From assembly GCA_026075535.2 (NCBI GenBank), contig AP026543.1, forward strand, positions 11,904,001 through 11,968,000: 64,000 nucleotides of DNA. Direction: 5' to 3'. Shown piece by piece: positions 55,361 to 64,000 of this stretch (positions are counted from its first letter, which is position 1; the number at the start of each line of letters is the position of its first letter). Both the position numbers and the translations under genes were made by a program. This stretch comes from Tricholoma matsutake (Eukaryota > Basidiomycota > Agaricomycetes > Agaricales > Tricholomataceae). The notes under the pieces are model-generated. The model saw only the letters and a list, made by a program, of their open reading frames with translations. It searched no databases and had not been told where the DNA came from.

Positions 55361-56564
55361 ATGAGTGATATTCAGGTAAATATCGATACAGCCTGACCCG
55401 CTGAAAGAGTATTCAGAAGTTACGTCTTCAGATCGCCAGGAGAGTACTTTACCCCAGTGCTCCCTTACATCTGAATGATCATTGGGAACAATGCAGGTAT
55501 GTCACCCAGAAGTCGGTAGCGATAAGGATTTAGTGATCCCGTTCCAGTGGCGGAGTGGCACCACCGTCTAAGAAAAAGCGAATTACTACTAGTACTCGCC
55601 GTCTGCCCATCCAAAAGAAAACTAGAACTTCTGCGCGACCTACTGCAGGGTACAAGAATAAGCGGGCGGGAAAGCGTAATATGATGGACGAAACTGAAAG
55701 AAAGGCATTAATCGAAAGCGATGTTTGGGCAGGAGAGGTTACTGCAATCAGCGTCGAATGCAAAGGGTGTGGGAAGACAGTTAGCCTCGATAAACGCTCC
55801 ATGTACTACCCTGGGCTCTGGATCAAACACAGATCCAAGTGCCCCGCAATAAGACGACTCGAGGGTAGGACAGAGAAACTTGATGTGAGTTGATATTCTC
55901 GCTCGTTTTCATGCAAGAACAAGATAAAATATTCCTTTCGTAACGCTCCTAGGAAGAACAACGAGAAGCGCAGCGCAGGAGATCCAGAAAAACAGTGAAG
56001 CTCGAGGGTTCGGATCGCTCTCCATCGGTACATTCTAGCGAAGACGAAGACGAAGACGTGTCACCACCAATTGATTCGGGGCATAAACTGCGTTACGACG
56101 TCCTTTCGTCCCAATTCCCACTTGCAGAATCCGACACAAGAGGGACCGATCAAGGTTACAGAAACGAGAATATCCATCATGGTAGCCACCGACCATGGCA
56201 AAGCGTCAGTCCAAGGATCTCCGAGGAAAACCGTACAGGTGAGAAGAGGAGCATAGAACGAGCTAGTTCTTCCAGGACCGCAGATATCAACGGGATTCAG
56301 TACTGGTCAACCGCACCATTCGCACCTGGTGAGTTTTTGAGGTGGTCCACAGTGCTGAGAACCAACGACTGATACGCAGGTTCGGCAGATATAGCCGTAA
56401 CACAGTCATCCGGGACAGGACGTCTGTTATATCGATACTCTACACGATATGAGCTCGCGACAAGCTTTAAAGACGCCACCGAGGTCCTTGACGAGAATGT
56501 CGATCTGTGGTCGGATGATGTGATGGAAGCGGCGCATTGTCTCGCTTCTTTAAGCCGGGCGTAA
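55361..56564 (+). CDS. Five-exon gene for a 330-residue protein with a C2HC-like zinc finger
   Basis: Exons 55361-55375, 55417-55496, 55548-55884, 55953-56328 and 56380-56564 join in frame. Introns are 41, 51, 68 and 51 nt, each GT..AG. The product starts MSDIQKLRLQIARRVLYPS, then HLNDHWEQC, a basic Lys/Arg stretch (about residues 40-75) that could be a nuclear signal, and a zinc-finger-like C103-x2-C106-x19-H126-x3-C130 (ECKGCGK...WIKHRSKC). A charged segment EEQREAQRRRSRKT follows, then an acidic SSEDEDEDV, a long Ser/Arg-rich presumably disordered part, and a C-terminus ending LASLSRA, stop TAA. I recall the zinc-finger segment from uncharacterised basidiomycete proteins. No stops or shifts: likely a resident functional gene. 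Confidence 0.72.
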
Positions 56565-58430
56565 AGGTGAAGTGAAGGTGGGGTGAGAATGTCAATAATT
56601 AGTATTACGAAGTTGGATGAAGTTCTTCGGCGTTTGTCTCGTAGCATTCTGACTGTATCATTTCTTCTTATCATCATGTATAACAATACAAATTTTTACG
56701 TCCGGTGAGCGGCGATTAGGCACAGGAACACACCTGAGTAGTTGGACAGTTTAAAACGTTGAACGAAGTGACTGTCACTTCCAACTCCAAAACAACGAGA
56801 ATACCGTGGCACCCTGACATCGACTGCTGCTGGGCAGCGCTGAAGCTAGGAACGAAGCTTGCTATAAAGTGAGTGGGCGGTACGCTGTATAGTGTATAGA
56901 AAACGACGAACGTACGCAGGGCTTCAAATCACTCATTAAAGTGGAATTCGAACACACCAATGTCATGAAAGACATCGCATAAAATATGTAAGAAAACTGG
57001 CCTAGCAGTGCTTAGAGGGCCGGGAGATTAGTACACTGGGGAACTTGAAGGAGGAAGATTTAATACTTCGGACCTCGGTGGCATATTATGTTCCTTGGTA
57101 GAGAAACAGATCATGTACAAGGAACACATAGGTAAGCTACACTGTACTGAATAATACGGTCTATCGAATGCATACAGTGTATTGAATGATACAGGTTCAG
57201 TGGATGCTGTTGAATGCTCTCATAGTATGTATAACATGTACTAGTATCAAATCAATACACTTTTACAATTCTTGCTTGTGATACACTGTGAAGAATGTTA
57301 ATATACAGATCAGAGATAGCGTTGGACACAGTCCTCAGCAACGGCATCAGTATCAGCATAGAAGTATGGCATCGGCATCAGGCACCACTTTGCCATAACA
57401 GTACGGCCTAGCTGTCTGTACCTATAGTGAATTACAATGCTTGGTATAGATGTGCATAGGAGACTGTATGGCCTTGGTATGGCCTAGCTATGGGCAATGA
57501 TGCAATAATTCATTCTATGTAGTGCAGACCTACCAAACAGGATCAGCTTGCCAACCTGATTGGTGTTGGTCAATGCTGCCGATGCTGCATAAGGAAATTT
57601 CCTGATGCCAAAGGTTATATAGTGACATGTATGATAAATGCCTCATTTAGCGATAATTCATTTGTTGTAGTATGCAGACCTATGAAATGGGTCAGCACTG
57701 GCACTGGCAGAAATTAAAAATTTACTGACATTGGCAGCAGCAGATGCATAATACAGACCTTCATGAAATCAGAAATTGGCATCAGAATTGAGCATGGCAC
57801 TGGCACTGGGATTAGGGATCAGGCAGAAAATGTTCAGTGTTCCAAAAGCACCAACAATTATTACTACATGTTCATGTATAGAATATGTAAATGAAATAAA
57901 TGAGCATCATCCATTGTCTGTAGTGTCCATATCATCAGAGCCATGCATCATCAACATAATCAAAGTCTGCATGAGTATAGATGGGCAGCATGATGCGAGA
58001 AGGAGTGGGGTGCTCTATCTGGGAGGTGCTGGGGGACTCATCACTAAAATTGTCCTCTGAGTCAGAATCAGCACCAGCATCATTGGCATTGGCATTGGAT
58101 TCCCCCAGAGATCCAGTAGAATCTGATGAGAGAAAACATCCGCTACATCAGATGCGGTGGCAAAAGCTGAAAGGGGATTTGAGGGTGGAGATGAAGAGGT
58201 AGAATCATCAAGGTAGAAGTTGTTGAATAAGTGATTGTAGCATTAGGCAACACCAATGCTGACACTGAATATAGTAGTAATGATGCACCCACCGATTATT
58301 AATAGCAGGACATTCTAATTACCAATTATGATTACCAATCAATGCATCAAATGCTTGTATAAATAGTCATTGTAGATAAACACAATAACAAGTCCATTAT
58401 ACTACTGTACCATTTCATTCAATTCATCGG
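56565..58430. other. Gene-poor interval
   Basis: 56565-57300 shows nothing recognisable. 57300-57800 has repeated GGCATCAG/TGGCACTGG motifs. On the minus strand around 58130-57940 a Ser/Asp-rich peptide (GADSDSEDNFSDESPSTSQI) can be read in one frame, of unknown nature. No complete gene is supported. Confidence 0.4.
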
Positions 58431-58700
58431 TCACATGTCACAGCCCTTCCAAAATCGACGAAATGTCACACCTGTCCCATGTCACACAGGGTAGCTGACA
58501 AAAACAGCTGACAAAATATGGCACAGTGCGAAAAAACTGATTTTTCAGCTCAAATATGGCAGTTTAGTTCTGAATTTTCTGTCTACAAATGCTTGAAGGT
58601 GTTAGGTACAAAAACCACGGAGATCTCTCCCTCTGAAATAAAAAAAAATCAATGGGTTTCCAAATGTGACATGGGAATGAGGTAAGCACTCACATGTAGA

Positions 58701-60722
58701 TCAGAGTCCTCCCACTGCCTCAACATCCGAGTCATCACCATCATCATGCTGCCAGAAGTCTCGCTGGTATAGTCTGTTTACCATTTTCTTGTGCTTTCCT
58801 TGGCCTTTCTCTTCTTCCACCCCCTTAGTTTTGGCCAATGTCTCAGCTTCAGCCACTCCTGCTTCCAAGTCAACAGGAGTTCCACCCATGCTATCTGCCA
58901 CTCAGATCAACATCAGTGAGCTGCTTGAATGAGTTGTGACCCCAGCCGGCATTTCATCACCCACAACCATCGTGACAAGCATCTGGATTGGTACATCGCT
59001 ATCATCCAAGTCCTCATCCTCTTCCTCAGTCATCGGCAAACTGTCTTCTGGTAAGTCAGCCTTTTCACTTGGCAGATCCAGTGAATCCTCCATTGTGAGC
59101 TCCTGCCAGAATGCAGGATCCTTTTGTTTTATCCCTCGAAGTGCCTCCCAAGCTTCAAAACTAGTCAGACACTGATACAACAGGTTCCACTCTCACACAG
59201 TGCACAGCTCAAATGCCTGGTCAACAATTACAATCTTAGCATTAGTACTGTCTTTAGTATGTAGTTGTTCACACCTTTTTTATGAGCTCCTCCTTATTTA
59301 CTGCTTTGTATGCATTCCAGAGCCATCATACACTGTTATTTTGGAGAACTGGAAGATAATCATCAATCTTTGGAGTAGTTTTACCTTTGTCCACCTGTGT
59401 GAGAATTTCTTTGACAATATCTTCATGGTAAGACCATTTTACTGACAACTTGAAGGGTCACTGAATGCCGACATCACAGGGCTGGTGGACACCTGTACAA
59501 CTGCCAGGCACAAAATCAAGACAAATCTGTGGGTGGTGCTCGCCCATCCAATTACAAAATTCTTTTGAGCGGTGCACAGACCAGACATCAATTTGCCAGA
59601 GAGCTTTTTGATGAGGCGGCAAGTTGAGTTTCACTTTCTCCACATCAAAGTAAGGTGCGAGGATATTATCTATGAAAGATTGCATTGTTTGCTGATTTGA
59701 CCAGTAGGTTTTTGTGCCAGAGAATTCCAACAGAAAGCCTGCTTTGATGACCTTGTTGTGATTGAGAGTCGATGATTCTGGGAGTGATCTATTTGTGAGG
59801 CCCTCATATATCGCTTGGAACAGTAACAAGGTGCCATTAGCTGCTACAGACATGAGGACTGTAAATGCCCGCTTCTCATCAACACCAATCATGGAGACCT
59901 GCTTTGCACTGGTATCAGCCCATGTCATTTGGTTGCCAGGTGCATATACCACTTGAGTCTGATCAGAGTTGACGTATATGGAGGGGGGTATGTCTTCCTC
60001 TTTGATGATGTATGGTTTATGGAAGAATGACCTCACGCATTGGTCCTCCCAGTCATCTGGGAGTTTCTGTGCCGCTCAGGTTGCCTTACGCACACTCCAT
60101 GACAGTGTTTTGTGCAACCATCCTCGGATGAATGAATCGGAGGCCCAGAATGTCGAGCCATCTTTAAACTTCTTGTCCAAGATCTCAGGTTTCATGCACA
60201 AGATCGTAGCGAGAATGATCCTGCATGCTGTCACAACTGTCAAAGGTGGACCCCCCTTTTGCAAGGCAATCAATCAAGTTTTAATGGCAAGCACAGTATC
60301 AGGATATTCCGTCTGGGTACGATGGTGCATAAGTAGTAGTATTTGATCAACCATTGTATATGCACCAAGACACCCTGCCTCCCTCCTTTGTTATGACCAG
60401 GGTTATTTCCCTGCTCGGCCTTCTTCAAGATGGCAGCTGTCCATGTGGGCTTCTCACCCTTCCAATCAATCCACTCATTAACAGCCGAGCGGGTGATACC
60501 TGCAAATGTATCTGCATCTCTTTGCTTCAGTATGAAAATGATATCTGATGCGCCCATCCTCCATCCAACCTCCTTTGCTGCCAGCAGAATTTGAGACCAA
60601 CAAAAGGGCATATGCCAGTTGTGATACTTTGCTGGCCTTTCTTGGTGTTTCTTCTTCTGACCCTGTGGCTTCCTGTGTTTATTTTTAATCTTTGTCTTCA
60701 ACGCACATGCTGGATGTGTCAA
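58701..60722 (-). pseudogene. DDE_1 (CENP-B/pogo-like) transposase
   Basis: N-terminal KYHNWHMPFCWSQILLAAKE and DTFAGITRSAVNEWIDWKG resemble a helix-turn-helix DNA-binding region. Next come LIALQKGGPPLTVVTACRII, FIRGWLHKTLSWSVRKAT and the catalytic core: VNSDQTQVVYAPG (Asp, codon 59964-59962), ALWQIDVWSVHRSKEF (Asp, 59592-59590) and GVHQPCDVGIQ (Asp, 59474-59472). All three acidic residues are kept. The tail SFEAWEALRGIKQKDPAFW and an acidic EEEDEDLDDSDVPIQ region end near 58701. A frameshift near 60310 and stops (e.g. at 60075, 59457) disable it. Upstream of it on the same strand is an Ulp1-like protease, and a spliced exon (61107-60835, KGTKAHRSTYWAKQKELIGD) appears to link the two. Confidence 0.82.
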
Positions 60723-61134
60723 TTCTGCAATGTTTCCTTTGGCCTTTTTGGATGCTCAATCTTCGAGATCCATCTCAATAATCTACAATATGTACCAGTG
60801 AGCCTGCGCTAGTAATTGTATATCTTGTACTCACCTTTTGCTTTCTTCCTCCCAGGCTCCACACTCCAGTTTGTATTTTGGATTGTTTTTCCCATGCTCT
60901 CTGCTTCTGTTTCCTCACGCATGTGGATTCCCTACGATCTTCCTTTTTTTTCAGCTCATTGACCTTGGCATTAAATTTGTTATTCTCATGCTGGTCACCT
61001 ATGAGTTCCTTCTGCTTTGCCCAGTAAGTGCTCCTGTGTGCTTTGGTACCCTTCTGGAAAAACTGCAGTAGTCCTCGAGGTCTTTTCCCCATTGTTTCAT
61101 CATCCACAGATATTTCAAAGGCTACATGAGTTGA

Positions 61135-62629
61135 AGATGCAACTTGGATGCAACGTCACTTCTTTTCTGGACTTGCATGTGGTATGTTTGTGCTTCATTC
61201 AGCATAATCTCGCTTTGAAGTGGTGGTACTCAACGTAGATGCTGTGAGGAAGTTCTTTAAGGTGGGTGAGGGTGGGGGACTATAATCACTCAACTCATCT
61301 TCAGTTTTGGGTGGTTCTCCATCCATGCTTCCAGGAGAAGCTCTCTTGAAGGATGTGCTCGTAAATGGATCCTCCTCCATAATATATGTAGGGTCCTCTG
61401 GATCCACGTATTCAAGCTCAGAATCACTTGCTTCCGCTTTTTCTTGAAAGGTGAATTCATACCCCTGACTATTTGCATCAAATGTCTGAAAAGTATGTCA
61501 GAACATGTAGCTGTGGTCTCCACCAATGTACATTCTCCTGGTGTTGGCTAATAACCTGTAGTAAAAGCTTTAGGCGCTCTTCGGTGACATTTCCTGCGTC
61601 AATCAGAGTGTATTTATCCTTGAAAAGGAACATGGCCAATGCATTCCATGCCAACAGCCCACATGAAAAGCTGTCTCACTGGCAAGTGATTTGGAGCAGC
61701 TCATGGTCAAACTGTTGACCCATGTGAAGGTGAGTCCACTAATCCGACATCTTGTGCCATTCTTCACTGATGACATTTCCAAGGGAATCACCATACCAAA
61801 TAACGTCCTGCTGAAAGTCAAGGATCAGGGCAACCCAGTGGTCACCTTGAACATTGGCAAGTAGCACTAATTGTTCCTGTGCACTGGTGCCTAGCACCTG
61901 ACCTTCTCCCCTCACCCATCAGTGTTGCACACCAGTTGTATAATCCTTTTGATTGTGGAATGCATCCTTAAGTTTTTCTAGGAAGAAGATTGATTTGATC
62001 TTGACCTGATCCCCCATGCACTCACGCAGGACCTCCTGTCAAAGAAGGTCCAGCATCTGAGTTTCATGCTCATCTGTTAACCAGTCATGCATCACATATG
62101 TCGCTAGATAATGGGTTCCAACTTCAGCACTGAATCCATGGATTGTACCACTCCATTCGATACATGACAGGCTGTCATACACCTTGTGAATCAGTCCAGT
62201 ACATGAGGTTGCAACTCCCTTTTGCATGCAACTCTGCTTCTGAAGAAATTCCTCAGCCTTGGCCCACTTCTGTCAAATTTCTCACATCTCTGCTAGTTCG
62301 GCCCAATACTGGACAATCCATAGTGGAAATTGTTGTCCTTTGGCTGTACTGATGTGGGGACAATGAACTGACTTGGCTGCTGTGGTGCTAAGCACTTCCA
62401 ACAATGCTTTCACCACCAAACTTGGAGGTGTCAACAGTGAGCAGATTTCTTCAGGGTCTGTGGTGTTTGGTTCATCTGGTGCAAAGTACTGATTAGGATG
62501 TGTGAACAGTGTGGTGGGCTTGAATGTGGGCAAATCAAGGTTGAGTAATTCAAGTATCGAGGAATTTTTCTTTGGTAGGATCTGCTCCCTGACGTTGGAT
62601 GGGATATTGAACCCAACAACAGGTGGCAT
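61135..62629 (-). pseudogene. Ulp1-like (C48) cysteine protease, transposon-associated
   Basis: Starts MPPVVGFNIPSNVREQILPK; then VHCPHISTAKGQQFPLWIV, HETQMLDLL. Catalytic region: QGDHWVALILDFQQ (His near 61840), IWYGDSLG (Asp near 61793), DSFSCGLLAWNALAMF (Cys near 61657), the His-Asp-Cys set of Ulp1/SENP enzymes that process SUMO-like proteins. Then LIDAGNVTEERLKLLLQ, a probable intron (61559-61490), and a Ser/Pro-rich acidic C-terminus to KRDYAE. TGAs at about 62041, 61737 and 61670 (QxDSFSCG, expected Arg) interrupt it. The transposase follows on the same strand, so the two may be one fused gene or two genes of one element. Confidence 0.8.
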
Positions 62630-62957
62630 AATGGTGGTACAATGGAGCTCAATAAAATTTCATCTCTGATCAATATTGGTAGGTGTGGTTGCAATAAGCA
62701 AGGTGACGCAGACTTCATTCATGTCTTTGTGCACTCTGGGACTCCCTTTCTACCAATAATGAGCAGTATATACTTACATGTATCCATGACATTGTTACCC
62801 ACCTTCCATTTTGGAATCAGTGGCCTCCCTCTCTAACACTGCCATACTTGATGAAAAATTTGGGATGTCACATGCCATCACCCAAACTGATGAAACCATA
62901 AGTTCAGACAGATGGTCACATGTCACAAGGGGTGACGGATTGATTGAAATGGTACAG

Positions 62958-63212
62958 TACAGCCTGGTGTCCGATAACTATGGAACTGACCCCTTCACTA
63001 GGGAGCCCTTAAGTTGATAGAGACTAGGATGCCAGGCACAATTTATGATGTAGCTTAGCAACTCTAAGCCTGTCACCATTACTGGGCATTGCCCACCCCC
63101 ACTTAGAGGGGCTTAGAGTTGCTAAGCTACATCATAAATTGTGCCTGGCTTCCTAGTCTATCAATTTAAGGGCTGCCTAGTTGAAGGGTCAGTTATCAGA
63201 CACCAAGCTGTA
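62958..63212. mobile_element. TA-flanked fold-back MITE (~255 bp)
   Basis: Arms run CAGCCTGGTGTC... and ...GACACCAAGCTG, each about 110 bp, nearly complementary (GCACAATTTATGATGTAGC on both), around a ~45-bp centre CTGTCACCATTACTGGGCAT. TA dinucleotides border both ends, as in Tc1/mariner MITEs. Confidence 0.75.
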
Positions 63213-64000
63213 TTAGACATAGCCAAAAGAGGATGCTTTGTCATTGATTCACAATGGATTCCAATCTGAGTGATCCAAGTCCAAAAGTTTCCAAGGAAAA
63301 CATTTCATCACATGATGCATGTGCCCCAAGCCCGATCTGCACTCGTGGTGATCTATGGAGGGTGCGCATGCATCCATGGGATCATTGAGCCAATAGACCA
63401 ATGGCCTCCACTTGTACCAGCTTGAATCTTGGGCTCTGGATAAAATTTTTCTCATACTTATTATCCACCAGCTCTGGTAAAACTGCCGCTTTCTATGCTC
63501 CACTACTGGTTATGGAACATCTCCTCCAGAATCCAGTTGCTGGAATACCCCAACCGCCCCCCATCCTATTACATTAATTGTAACACCACTTATAGAGCTT
63601 GGAAATAATCATGCAAGTTTTTTTAAAATCAGGATAACACAAGTTTTATTTTTTATGGGCATATCAGGTGTGAGAAATTGAAGCAGTAGGCCTCAACGCC
63701 ATGTCTCTAAGTGCCAAAAGCTTGAGTGCAGCTTCATGTGAAGGGTGCAATCTATTCAAAGAGATCTACTGATCAAGCGATTATGACCTCACATGAGATT
63801 TTTTTTTCCCTGTGGTTTCAGCTGATGACAACCAATACTATATCGGCAATAGGACTACTGGCATCCTATCAGTGTCACACGCCAGTGACTAACATGGTGG
63901 TTTTAGAAGAATCAAGCCAAGTGTGCTCCATTTCAAGTTATGCTATCAGAATTCATATATAAACCGTTTTCCTTATGTCTTCTCTCTGACAGGACAGTGG
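63213..64000. other. Unannotated window end
   Basis: Only short open frames; no recognisable coding or terminal repeat. Confidence 0.4.

Noticed and set aside
1..64000. Bacterial or plasmid origin, operons, ribosome-binding sites, rRNA or a standard tRNA gene
   Set aside because: Spliceosomal introns, chromodomain elements and fungal transposases throughout; no rRNA and no convincing complete cloverleaf seen.

Overview
The window looks like a repeat-rich chromosome segment from a filamentous basidiomycete, most likely an Agaricomycete. Introns are short (41-79 nt, GTRNGT donors, CTAAC-like branch points, AG acceptors). The repertoire is typical of that class: Plavaka-type transposase, JmjC-like repeat-associated gene, chromodomain Ty3/Gypsy elements, Ty1/Copia, hAT, CACTA fold-backs, and an Ulp1 protease next to a DDE_1 transposase. 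Family names are recalled from protein motifs; no database search was run. The genus cannot be fixed.

Layout. 1-2619: decayed Plavaka-like transposase. 2865-8842: multi-exon JmjC-like gene split by a 1.52-kb hAT element (6645-8164) with an 8-bp target duplication. 9650-11404: TATA box and a DUF6698-like gene carrying an inserted foreign fragment. 12652-13963 (-): gag-like gene split by a 652-bp CACTA fold-back; a second fold-back is at 15088-15715. 14169-14874: solo LTR. 15716-22165: Gypsy fragment D, then Gypsy-C (gag-pol-chromodomain, antisense gene, PPT, 3' LTR). 22320-24545: AT-rich ~365-bp tandem repeats. 25128-52719: a Copia element split by a 22.4-kb nested block. 55361-56564: the one gene that looks intact, with five exons and a C2HC-like zinc finger. 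58701-62629 (-): DDE_1 transposase plus Ulp1-like protease. 62958-63212: TA-flanked fold-back MITE.

The nested block can be ordered in time. Copia came first. Gypsy-A (25983-48357, minus sense) landed in its protease region. A solo LTR (49016-49713) landed in its integrase. Gypsy-A then received a solo LTR of its own family (30305-33471), the nearly intact 7.4-kb Gypsy-B (33825-41249), and an hAT-type non-autonomous element (46658-48195). The inner solo LTR was itself hit by a 2-kb TIR element (30378-32359). Target duplications or restored reading frames support most steps.

Two themes stand out. First, Gypsy-A and Gypsy-C come from different lineages, yet each has an antisense, intron-containing gene between the end of pol and the 3' LTR. 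Both genes encode a charged coiled-coil protein with CxxC clusters, and each lies tail-to-tail with pol. Second, decay is largely CpG-directed: paired copies differ as CG/TG/CA, premature stops are mostly CGA to TGA, and the first catalytic Asp of two reverse transcriptases is lost at a codon-spanning CpG. This fits cytosine methylation of repeats.
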